DNA of 64,000 nt, taken from contig CM049992.1 in NCBI GenBank assembly GCA_016630955.3, positions 310,001 to 374,000 of the forward strand, in the 5' to 3' direction. Position numbers and translations under genes: made by a program. The notes under the pieces are model-generated. The model was not told the DNA's origin and searched no databases. It was given only the letters and a program-made list of their open reading frames with translations. The stretch is from Didymella arachidicola. Its lineage: Eukaryota > Ascomycota > Dothideomycetes > Pleosporales > Didymellaceae. Shown in pieces: positions 23,094-32,241 of this stretch (positions within the stretch are counted from its first letter, which is position 1; the number at the start of each line of letters is the position of its first letter).

Positions 23094-23633
23094 ACAGCTC
23101 CCAACGTGGAGGCTATCACGGTGCATAGGTTGCAGATTTGTCGATTTTGTTTCTTTAGGCATTTCAGGTGCATGGTAACGGCCTTACGATATCACAGAAG
23201 GGAGTATGCATTGTAGGGTAGTCTGGTGTCTCCCCTCCCCAGCGATGCCTAGGTCTTTAGTCTATACGGGAGGTAGAATCGCAAGATATTCACATCCTGT
23301 AACACTTCTAACTCGATTTCGTGCCGTATCAACCAGCTGTGGCAGGGAGATACTGTACCTTTGTCGTTGCTGGGTTTTCTTTTATCTTGTCGGTGTATAT
23401 CGTTAGCTCGCCTGGTATGTGACAAGGACATGTATTCCCCAAGGCTATCTATGTACATTTGGACTAGCTCAGGGTTAATTGTGTGTTGTTCAGGGGTAGA
23501 AGTGTGACGATCTGAACTGCTGGGACTGGGACATGCTATGCTCTGATGGAATTGTTCATGGTATCTACAGCAAGCTTCTCGAGACCTTGTTCGTCTCATC
23601 TCATTCTTTCCCCTCTCGTACTGACATGTTCGC
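23094..23633. other. Convergent 3' intergenic region, UFD4/HSE1
   Basis: About 540 bp between the stop codons of two converging genes; expected to carry both 3' UTRs. I see no gene, tRNA or repeat in it. Confidence 0.6.
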
Positions 23634-25767
23634 TCATCTGTAAAACCCCTCGTCCCCACCGGCAGCCGGCGGCGCCTGTCCACCCGGCCTATACGGCAGA
23701 TATCCCTGCTGCGGCGCCGGACTCTGCACGGCACCCGGAGGCGCAGGTGGTGCGTATCCTGGCTGACTCGGCGCCTGTTGAGGCGGGTAGCCGTACTGAG
23801 TCTGCGGTGGCGCTTGAGAGTACGGGTCAGATGGCGTCTGCTCGTGCTGCTGCGGAGGTGGGGATGTAATGTGTTCGTATGGGTTCTGTGGAGGCGCTGA
23901 GGCTTGTGGTTGGGGAGGGTAGCCTGGAGGCTGTGTCTGTTGCTGTGGAGGGTAGCCGGGGGGCTGAGAAGGGAATTCTTGGCCTGATGGAGGAGCGCCG
24001 GGCGGTGCGCCGTGCCAGGATGCGCGGTTGTCCACGGGCGAGTCGTAGTGTCCCGTTGAGAGCTCTTGGGGCGCGAAGCTTTGCGGTCGGCCGACTGGTA
24101 CTCGGTTCAGGGCTGGATCATTGTAGGCATTTGATGGCGGTCCTTGAGGTGCTGGGGTTTGTTGCTGGCGCTGCTCACCGGGCGGGACCATGAAGAAGGC
24201 TGGGTTGGAGCCAGCAGGTGGGTATGGGGCACCTGATGCGTTAGGAGCAGACGGAGGGTACTGAGATTGACCTTGTTGGGGTGGTGCTCCGGCACCGTAG
24301 AAACGGCTGGGGTCCTGCTGTGGTGTAGCTGAGCTAGGTGGGTAGCCAGCGTATTGAGATGGTGGTGGCGCGTTGTACGCGCCGTAGCCAGTACGGCCAC
24401 CGTATGCTGGCTGTGCAGCTTGTGTCATTGAAGCTTCGAGGAGCGATTCATAGTCTCGGCGACCCTTGATGAACTTCTCGTTCAATTGTGTGAAATCGTC
24501 TGTGACTGTCAGTAGCTGTCTAGTGTGTTGACTCTTTACGACGTACCCTTCTTTTGCGAGTACTTCCCAATCAGCTCAATCAGCTTCGGTCTAATACTCA
24601 GCGTCGAATGGTAGAGCTCTGTGATCTCTTCGTTGTCGCGCACATCACCACCTCCCTGTGAGCTGGTGCTGAGCAGCGCAAGCAGCTTCTCGACGTTCCT
24701 GATCTGGGCAAAGACTTCAGCCTCCATCTGGGCCTCCCTCTCCAGCTCTTCGTGTGTAGGATCCTGCAACTTCTCGACGTAGTTGAGCGGAAAAATGCCC
24801 GTCTGCCCACGTAGTGATCCCTTCCACCAGTCCTTGTATACTGACTCCAGCACGGCAATGATGTCGCCCTTCTTAAACTGCAGCTCGCCGGGCTCTGAGG
24901 GCTGAAAGTCGTACAGTGCACGCACTCGTGAGACTGTCGCCGCAGTTGTGCCTTGAGGTGCTGGCGGCTGGGCTGGGGCAGGTTGTGAGCTCGAGCCGGC
25001 GCCGGCGCCGGCGTCTTGAGGAGCATTCGAATTTGCAGTTGTGGGGGCGGCGCCCTTCGATTCCCGTATCGACATTGCTAGTGCCATCTGCAATTCCTCC
25101 TCTTCTTTCTGGCGTTCGGACTCGGAGATCTGCGTCTTTTGCGGTTTCGAAGGCGCTCGCAAGTTAGGGTCTGCAGCACGTCAGCACAGGTACAAATGCC
25201 TCTTCACCAAGAAACACACTCTGTGACTTCAATTTGTTGTATGCGCCCTGCATGATACCAAGGTCTGGATCCCGCGAGAACATGTCCGACCACTCGCTCA
25301 TGCGTTCTAGGATCTTCGCCTTGACCAGTTGATGTGTGTTTCTGTCATTGGCGAGTCTCAACAGCGCCTCTGTGAAGCTTCGTGAAGCTAGCTCCTTGTG
25401 CATCGTGATGCCACAGTTTTGGCTGAGGGCGTTGGCGAGCTCGAGTGTGTAGAGCTGGACGTTCGCGTTGCGGTGCGCTAGTCGTCTGATCATGGCCTGG
25501 ACGGCTTGCTGTGCGCCCGTGTCTGACGAGCTGACTTTGTCGCATACATCCTGTGGGGGTGCGTCAGTATAACTGCAGTCATGTGGCCATGCCCTGCGAA
25601 CGTAACGCTGCATCCAGAAGTGCAGAGCATCTGAGAAGATTGGCGCCCGCAGTTGGAGCAAGCAGTGTGCAGCGTACCAGTATGTACTCCCAGTTCTCGC
25701 TCGTCAGGTTCTCGTCTGTGGCTTTGACGACCACCTCGTCAAAGATGTTCCCCTGCGCGCGGAACAT
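23634..25767 (-). CDS. HSE1: ESCRT-0 subunit Hse1 (STAM homologue: VHS, UIM, SH3)
   Basis: Four exons: 25767-25678, 25550-25220, 25170-24547 and 24499-23634, encoding 636 aa. Introns of 127, 49 and 47 bp start GTACGC, GTGTGT and GTACGT and end CAG, and all keep frame. Residues 1-140 form the VHS domain (TDENLTSENWEYIL, then RLAHRNANVQLYTLELANAL), 163-180 a ubiquitin-interacting motif (EEELQMALAMSIRES), 219-276 an SH3 domain (VRALYDF...KDWWKGSLRGQTGIFP), 285-350 the helical region that pairs with Vps27, and the rest is a Pro/Gln/Tyr-rich low-complexity tail. In the family Hse1 with Vps27 captures ubiquitinated cargo on endosomes. The first intron separates the initial VHS helix from the remainder. 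Domain order is complete. Confidence 0.94.
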
Positions 25768-26658
25768 GATGTCTGATGCCTAATAGATCGAGCGCGGTCG
25801 GTGCTCAGTTGCAGGCGTTTGCTGGGAATCGAAACGGTCTTAAGATGACGCCAAAATATTAGCGCTCCGTAATGTAGTGAAGCAGCGACCAGTCAGTGTT
25901 CTTTAGGTGAAGGGTGAGAGCGCAGAGGTGTCGTGTGAAGGAGGCTTGGTTGGAGCTCCCAAGCTTGGGTGTGGGGCGCCGTCGTCACTCAGCGGCGGCA
26001 AACACGCGAACATGTCTGCGCCACACTTCCACAAGGCTGAGCCGCAGGGGCTGGACTGCGACGAACCCGCCCTCTCTCTTCAACATGATGGTGTGGACAG
26101 CTACATTTACTCTGCTAAGCTGCCTGTATCGTTGAAGAATCCAGTATTACTCCTCAATGTTCTTGTTATGCACAGCTACGTAGAGATATCTGCATTGCAG
26201 TTACCTAGAGCAGAAGTTACCTTGCTTATTAACTGTGTGATGCTTGCACACATCTGGGCAAGCTGAAATCCCTGAAGCTGTCTTTGTCCGGGATGGTCTG
26301 GAGTGGAACCAAGCAGGGGTATTTTCTATCACACAAACACTCTAGAATACCTTGCAGTAGGTGCACGACCACGCTCACATGATGTTTTTGGTGCACTCCT
26401 GCGAATGGTCTCTATGATCGACTGTTGTGAAGCTGTCGAGGTTTCCAATATGTTCTTTGGCCGAACGCGTATACGGAACCAAATCATGAAGGAACCTGAA
26501 GACAATCTTTGAAGCATCATGACCTTTTTTGTACCACGAAGGGCTTCATGAAATATGGACCCAACTATCGACCATAGTAGACGACCAAGGCACACAACAT
26601 ATGTGCACAGATAAATCTCAGAAAGCAGTCATGGACAAGATACAGTACCTATATTAAA
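25768..26658. other. Intergenic region upstream of HSE1
   Basis: About 890 bp that should contain the HSE1 promoter. Short frames on the plus strand (25907-26266, 26303-26512) have no recognisable domain. I see no repeat or RNA gene. Confidence 0.5.
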
Positions 26659-27479
26659 ATGCTCGAATATCATACTCGACTTTCGGACACCTACACCCAG
26701 AGAACGACACTGCCACCTTTCGATATTCAAGAATATCACTCGTACTTACATAAGTTCTTGCCTTCGATCCTCTCATATTGCACTACAAGTGGCTACCACT
26801 TTCTCTCGCGGTACTTGCGTCCACCAGTTATCCACGCAGTGCCGCTTGACACCCAGTCATCTCCTGCCTTGAACGTCACTGAGACAGCAGATCTAACATT
26901 TATTGAGATCACTGGCTCGAGCTCCAACGTCATTACTGTCATCAATCCCGCCACCGACGACGGTGTTGTTGCGTGCAATATTTCAGATGGCCAATACCAA
27001 ATCAACATGTATACCAACGGCGTCTTCTCCGGCAGTCCGATCCTAGCGAAGACGGCAGTGAGTACACATCAGCTAAGACAGATCGACACTAAAGGCAACA
27101 TAGTGCGGTTGATCGATGAGAACGGTGATGCCATAGATATCGAGACTCACGAGGGTCTACAGAAGAGAATCAATGCTGGCGACTGGTTACCATCATGTCG
27201 AGCCCAATGCGCAGGTTCGGAGCGAGAGTCGTGCCATACCTTGAGTACATTGCTGCAGAGAGTGCAACCAGGTTGATTCACTGCTCTATACGGTAAGAAG
27301 AATTGCGAAACCCAGGAGTTTCGAGAATGACGGTATGTTCATTGTCCTATTTGCGAAGGCATACAGATCCCGTGGGGATGTGTACAGGCAACTGTATGCA
27401 TTCCGGCGGCTGCTGCGCGTCGCGGTCTCACAGTGTCATGCTCGACTTACCTCCATCGAGACTGACGGGGTATTTTGAT
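26659..27479 (+). pseudogene. Unrecognised coding region, frame-broken or with unresolved introns
   Basis: An ATG frame at 26659-27276 (205 codons) has protein-like composition, especially the part reading VITVINPATDDGVVACNISD and IDTKGNIVRLIDENGDAIDI. Near 27190 the coding character moves to another frame (GARVVPYLEYIAAESATRLI, to about 27297), and from about 27290 to 27479 to a third (MFIVLFAKAYRSRGDVYRQL, ending TGA). No intron of normal size joins the first two cleanly; the only GT...AG pairs at the joins are about 24-35 bp. I recognise no family and see no signal peptide. It is either a gene disabled by indels or one whose introns I cannot resolve. Confidence 0.4.
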
Positions 27480-27774
27480 CCAGTGGTCTCAGAGGTGGTG
27501 ATCTAAATGCTGTTACGTGAGGTTCCTTTTTGTTCCTTGTGGGGATCGCTTTGCTTGATAACATCATTCATCGCCGTCATTACCGAACATATGGTGTCTC
27601 CTCCTCAGCTGTCTTGTCATGATGTTCAGATTACCCTCAGCGGAATCAGACGAGCATTCAAGAACATGCGGAGCCGCATATCTGTGGCGTTGAGAATCCC
27701 ACCATGAAAGTAGACACACCAATACAAACAACCAAGCCCCTGCAGTGCCGTCACCGCCACCGATACTCCACAAA
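27480..27774. other. Short intergenic region downstream of TRM7
   Basis: About 295 bp between the frame-broken region and the TRM7 stop codon. It probably holds the TRM7 3' UTR. No feature is visible. Confidence 0.5.
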
Positions 27775-28911
27775 CTACACTGTTTCCTTCGCCACCCTGC
27801 CCTTAGTCTTTCCATATGCACCACCGGCCAGCTTCCGCATCTCGAGCGCGCGCTTATACGGCGGCGCAGTGGGTGGTTGCACCGGATCAAGACTGACCCT
27901 ATCCTTGGGCAGCTTATACGTAGCGTCGGAGTCATAATTCGATAGATCTCCACACGCCAGGAACGGCGCAATCCACCTCTGACCAGCTTCTTCGTCGCCA
28001 CTCTCTTCGTCCTCGGTGCCAAGATCGAGCTCTACAGCACCGTCAGATCGGACAGAGCGCTGAACCTTCTTCTCCTGCTTCATCGTGTCCGCAGGTAACT
28101 GCGTCCCAGCACCTAGCGGCTTTTCCAGACTCGCTGTGAACCCTTGAGGCGGACAGAATCCCTCGCATACGACAAACGCCTCGATACTGCTCGCGCGACT
28201 ACTTCTCGGCTTGGCAACCCTGACGCGCTTGAATACGATCTTCAGCTGCGCAAACAGCAGATCGACATCCTTGCCCCTGAAAATCTTCGCCACAAACTTG
28301 CCCCCCGGTTTCAGCACGCATAGCGCGAGATTCAGCGCAGCCCACAGCAGCTGCGATTGTACGTAGATGTCGAGGTCGTGCAGTCCAGTAACGTCTGGCG
28401 CGCCATCAGAGATGACGAGGTCGACGGGGGAGGAGGAGGTAGAAGAGGATGCATCGTAGGTGTCTGGGTCAAGGGCCTTGAGCATGAGGGGAATGGTGGA
28501 AGGGTGTGTTATGTCTGCGCGAAGGGTTGTGACACCCTCGAGGGGCGACATGGGTTGCAGGTCGATTGCAACGATGCGGACGTTGTCTCGCGGTCTTGCG
28601 GGCTGGGCGGCGGGTGCTGCTGGTGCCTCCTCATGCTGTTTCTGCTCAAGGCCAAGCACGTGTTGTTGTGTTGTGGATTGCTTCTGCGACCAACCTGCTC
28701 GTCCGAATGTTTCGCCCTTGATGAGTACGCGCGAGAGCACTTGGCTCCAGCTCCCTGGCGCGGCGCAGAGGTCGACGACTCGTGTTACGCCTTCGAAGAG
28801 GTTGAACTCCTCGTCGATCTGGAGAAGCTTGTACGCTGATCGTGCGCGCCAACCTTCTTCTTTGGCAAGCCGATAATAGGCGTCTCGCTTGTCTTTCGAT
28901 GATTTTCCCAT
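27775..28911 (-). CDS. TRM7: tRNA (ribose-2'-O-)-methyltransferase, FtsJ family
   Basis: A single exon of 378 aa starting MGKSSKDKRDAYYRLAKEEG, the conserved N terminus of eukaryotic Trm7. In the family the enzyme uses S-adenosylmethionine to 2'-O-methylate positions 32 and 34 of the tRNA anticodon loop in the cytoplasm. The catalytic K-D-K-E tetrad is present: K28 (ARSAYKLLQ), D169 (VISDGAPDVTG), K209 (GGKFVAKIFRG) and E244 (SSIEAFVVC). SAM motif I is VVDLCAAPGSWSQVL (45-59). Compared with the short yeast enzyme it has an insert of roughly 40 residues (66-109, Gln/Ala/Pro-rich) and a longer acidic C-terminal tail. Its promoter is shared with the divergent helicase gene at 29280. Confidence 0.95.
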   Translation of the reverse strand: MGKSSKDKRDAYYRLAKEEGWRARSAYKLLQIDEEFNLFEGVTRVVDLCAAPGSWSQVLSRVLIKGETFGRAGWSQKQSTTQQHVLGLEQKQHEEAPAAPAAQPARPRDNVRIVAIDLQPMSPLEGVTTLRADITHPSTIPLMLKALDPDTYDASSSTSSSPVDLVISDGAPDVTGLHDLDIYVQSQLLWAALNLALCVLKPGGKFVAKIFRGKDVDLLFAQLKIVFKRVRVAKPRSSRASSIEAFVVCEGFCPPQGFTASLEKPLGAGTQLPADTMKQEKKVQRSVRSDGAVELDLGTEDEESGDEEAGQRWIAPFLACGDLSNYDSDATYKLPKDRVSLDPVQPPTAPPYKRALEMRKLAGGAYGKTKGRVAKETV

Positions 28912-29279
28912 GTTTACTCTCCAACTCTTCTACTTTTTGATTTGGAGGTGCGTGTAGTCTTCCGAATTGAGATGAGGTGAACTTTTGCGCACGGAATTTT
29001 AAACCAAGTCAGTCTGGTCTGAAGACTGAGGCAGGACTTTAGTCTGATGGTTGTTCTGACATTTCCAGCTGATATAGACCTCAGACTGCTCTCTAGTGCT
29101 AAAGATCACAAGGCCTACCTGGAGTATTGCCCCGCTAGAAGTTTGAAGATGTGAAGGTCAACGCACGTGGGGCACTCCCGCGGTGTTCGCAGTACCGCCG
29201 AGGAGCCGCCGGCCTGTCAAAAAAGTTTCGATACTCTGCAGCCACTTCATGCAAGCGTCAACAACCACTGACTTTCGCA
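28912..29279. promoter_or_regulatory. Divergent promoter of TRM7 and MAK5 with AGACTG/CAGTCT motifs
   Basis: A 368-bp segment separates the start codons of two divergently transcribed RNA-processing genes, so both promoters must lie here or within the leaders. Between 29005 and 29095 the hexamer CAGTCT or its complement recurs, including an inverted pair CAGTCTGGTCTGAAGACTG, with further AGTCTGA and CAGACTG copies. These are candidate binding sites by repetition only. Confidence 0.45.
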
Positions 29280-32012
29280 ATGAAGCGTGCGCACAACCCA
29301 CCGAAGGCAGCGCACAAAGCGCACAAGCGCCAAAAACTGGAAAAGGCACCAAAACCAGCGACGAAGAAGCAGAAACGTCGAGTTCAGCTCAACGACCTAG
29401 GATGGAAGACTGTAGGCATGCCTGACCGTTTGGAGGACACCGAAGGCTTCTACGGACTGGAGGAGATCGATGATGTAGAAGTGATCAAGGATACGACGAC
29501 TGGAAATATCACGTTCCAGACCACGAAGACGGAAGAGGAAATTGCCAACGACGTCGAAGCTGCCTGGAAACGCGAGGAGGAAGAAGCTGCGCGTCTCGAG
29601 AAGATGATTGGACAGGAGGGGAAAGAGCTGCCAGTTGTAGACGGAGAAACTGCGGAGGGTGTTGCGGAGGCCATATCCGTGGACGACAAGGTCGCGAGCG
29701 ACAACGAATCTTTCGCAGGGTTCAGCGACGAGGACGACAATACCGATACGCCAGCGAAGAATGGCGGCATCGAGATCGAAGATCTGAACCCGAACAGTGA
29801 GATTGCCGACGGTCGGACACTGGCAAAAGACAAGGTGGAGACCAAGAAAGAGAAACCAAAAACTAAGAAGGAGAAGAAAGCAGAAGCAAAAGCAAGAAGA
29901 GAGGAGGAGCTGAAGCTGAAGCTGAACACAGCAGCCAACACGGGGAAATCTGAAGCGGATGAGACGAACCCAGACTACATCGAGGAAGAGGGCGTGGAGG
30001 CGAATGAAGACTTTGAAATCTCTGGCGAGGGAGCCTTCGACATCCTGCTGAACCAACCCATCGATGATGATGAAGTAATCGATACATCGGCATGGGAAGA
30101 GCTCGGCTTGTCCGAGAAGGTTGTCGGTGCGCTGGCTGGCCTAAAGTTCTCGAAGCCAAGCAACATCCAGGCGTCAACGATACCTGAAATCATGGCTGGC
30201 AGAGACTTGGTCGGTAAAGCTTCTACGGGCTCTGGAAAAACGCTTGCTTTCGGGATTCCCATCGTGGAGCGCTATCTCGCGACCAAGTCGGCATCGAAGG
30301 AAAAGGACTCGAAGACCCTGAATGTGCCTACAGCGTTGATCGTAGCGCCAACCCGCGAACTTGCACATCAGATCACAGCACATTTGACTGATCTCTGCGT
30401 CAAGGGCGACTTTGACGCGCCATTGATAGCGACAATCACTGGTGGTCTGTCTGTGCAGAAGCAACGTCGACAACTCGAGCACGCAGATATCGTTGTGGGA
30501 ACACCTGGACGCTTGTGGGAGGTCATCAGCAGTGGCCAGGGTTTACTGCGCTCTCTCAAACAGGTCAAGTTTCTGGTCCTCGACGAAGCAGATCGCCTGC
30601 TCAGCCAAGGCCACTACCAGGAGCTTGGTGAGATCCTCAAGGTCCTTGACCGGGACGTAGAGGAGCAAGAGGGGGATGAGGAGCCAATACCAGGAGTCGA
30701 ACGGCAAACCCTCGTCTTCTCCGCCACCTTCTCAAAGGGCCTGCAGCAAAAGCTTGCTGGCAAAGTCAAATTCGGCAGCGGCACCGGCGACATCATGAAC
30801 AAGGCCGACTCCATGGAGTACCTCCTTAAAAAGCTCAACTTCCGCGAAGAGCAACCGCGCTACATCGACGCAAATCCCGAATCACAGATGGCCAGCAAGC
30901 TCCGCGAAGGCCTCATCGAATGCGCCGGCCCCGAGAAAGATCTCTACCTATACTCGCTCCTGTTGTTCCACCCGAACAAACGTGCCCTCATCTTCACAAA
31001 CTCCATCTCCGCAGTGCGCCGCCTAACCCCCTTCCTCGCCAACCTCAATCTCCCCGCGCTGCCCCTGCACTCGAGCATGATCCAAAAAGCGCGCCTGCGC
31101 TCCATCGAGCGCTTCAAATCGCGCCCCGGCAGTATCCTCGTCGCAACCGACGTCGCAGCCCGCGGTCTCGACATCCCTAAAGTCGACCTCGTCATTCACT
31201 ACCACCTCCCGCGCGCCGCAGACACATACGTGCACCGCTCCGGCCGCACCGCGCGCGCCGACGCAAGCGGATCCAGCATCATCATCTGCGCGCCCGAAGA
31301 AGTCGCAGGGGTGCGCCGCCTCGTAGCAAAAGTGCACGCCAAAGCCAGCGCGGCGGCGCAGCAAACGAACAAGAAACGCGCGTATTTCATCCGCACGCTG
31401 GATATCGATCGCCGCATTGTGAGCCGCTTGAAGCCGCGCGCGATGCTGAGCAAGAAGCTCGCTGATACGGTGATTGCCAAAGAAAAGAAGAACAGTACCG
31501 ATGACATGTTTATGCAAGCTGCCGAGGATCTGGGTATCGATTACGATTCCGAGGAGTTTGAGAAAGAAGCCAAAGGTAAAAAGGGCAGGGGCGCGGGCAG
31601 GAAGAAGAAGGAGAAGAGCGCGAGTGAGATGAGTAAAGTGGAGTTTGCGGCTATTAGACACGAGTTGAGGGGGTTGTTGGCGGAGCGTATTAATACGGGG
31701 GTTAGTGCGAGGTATCTTACCAGCGGCGGCATTGATGTCGAGGCGCTGATGAAGGGCGAGGGGAACACGGGGTTCCTCGGCGCTGTTGACGGTCTGGGCT
31801 TTGATGAGGAAGAGGACGAGGTTGTCAAGCCTGCGCCGGTGCACGATGAGTCTGACGAAGAGGATGAGGATGAGGATGAGGATGTGGATGTGGATGCCGG
31901 AGTGCAAGGCTCCCCAGCCGAACCCCAAAAACCTACCGAAAAGAAGGCAAACAAGGCAAAGTCGCGCAAGCGCAACGCCGACGGGACCAAGAAGAAGTGG
32001 ATACACCACTAG
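29280..32012 (+). CDS. MAK5: ATP-dependent RNA helicase Mak5 (DEAD-box, DDX24 family)
   Basis: A single exon of 910 aa. The ATG at 29280 opens MKRAHNPPKAAHKAHKRQK, a basic nucleolar-type N terminus, followed by LGWKTVGMPD and DTEGFYGLEEIDDVEV. An acidic/Lys-rich segment precedes the core. Helicase motifs in order: F/Q region (about 290), motif I ASTGSGKT (about 313), Ia PTRELAHQI, Ib TPGRLWE, II DEAD (435-438), III SAT, IV LIFTNS, V ATDVAARGLDIP, VI HRSGRTARA. The DEAD motif is immediately followed by RLL. The C terminus has a coiled Lys/Glu stretch, an acidic run and a basic end (KSRKRNADGTKKKWIHH). In the family Mak5 acts in nucleolar 60S ribosomal subunit assembly. The frame is also open upstream to 29151 without an ATG. 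Confidence 0.95.
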   Translation: MKRAHNPPKAAHKAHKRQKLEKAPKPATKKQKRRVQLNDLGWKTVGMPDRLEDTEGFYGLEEIDDVEVIKDTTTGNITFQTTKTEEEIANDVEAAWKREEEEAARLEKMIGQEGKELPVVDGETAEGVAEAISVDDKVASDNESFAGFSDEDDNTDTPAKNGGIEIEDLNPNSEIADGRTLAKDKVETKKEKPKTKKEKKAEAKARREEELKLKLNTAANTGKSEADETNPDYIEEEGVEANEDFEISGEGAFDILLNQPIDDDEVIDTSAWEELGLSEKVVGALAGLKFSKPSNIQASTIPEIMAGRDLVGKASTGSGKTLAFGIPIVERYLATKSASKEKDSKTLNVPTALIVAPTRELAHQITAHLTDLCVKGDFDAPLIATITGGLSVQKQRRQLEHADIVVGTPGRLWEVISSGQGLLRSLKQVKFLVLDEADRLLSQGHYQELGEILKVLDRDVEEQEGDEEPIPGVERQTLVFSATFSKGLQQKLAGKVKFGSGTGDIMNKADSMEYLLKKLNFREEQPRYIDANPESQMASKLREGLIECAGPEKDLYLYSLLLFHPNKRALIFTNSISAVRRLTPFLANLNLPALPLHSSMIQKARLRSIERFKSRPGSILVATDVAARGLDIPKVDLVIHYHLPRAADTYVHRSGRTARADASGSSIIICAPEEVAGVRRLVAKVHAKASAAAQQTNKKRAYFIRTLDIDRRIVSRLKPRAMLSKKLADTVIAKEKKNSTDDMFMQAAEDLGIDYDSEEFEKEAKGKKGRGAGRKKKEKSASEMSKVEFAAIRHELRGLLAERINTGVSARYLTSGGIDVEALMKGEGNTGFLGAVDGLGFDEEEDEVVKPAPVHDESDEEDEDEDEDVDVDAGVQGSPAEPQKPTEKKANKAKSRKRNADGTKKKWIHH

Positions 32013-32241
32013 CTGTACTGCTACACACACGATACTGAAACAGGGGACTAGGTAGGACAGAAAGCACGGCTGCTTGCCTACCTGCCATATAGTACAGTCC
32101 ACCAGCCATTCCATCCCTCCCAACCACTGTGAACTAACATTCGCAACCAACCATGACATGTGCGTCATACCGCACGACTAGTCGCACTCTTCTGCGACTC
32201 CTCAGCTCCAGCCATAAGCCCACTCTGCATCTCACTTAGAC

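Noticed and set aside
27058..27081. 24-bp mini-intron (GTGAGT...GACAG)
   Set aside because: Far below the 44-bp minimum seen elsewhere in the window; length is a multiple of three, so the frame stays open without splicing. Kept only as part of a finding.
31023..32168. 381-codon minus-strand frame antisense to MAK5
   Set aside because: A codon shadow of the GC-rich helicase sequence; no domain, and MAK5 motifs V and VI lie on the other strand.
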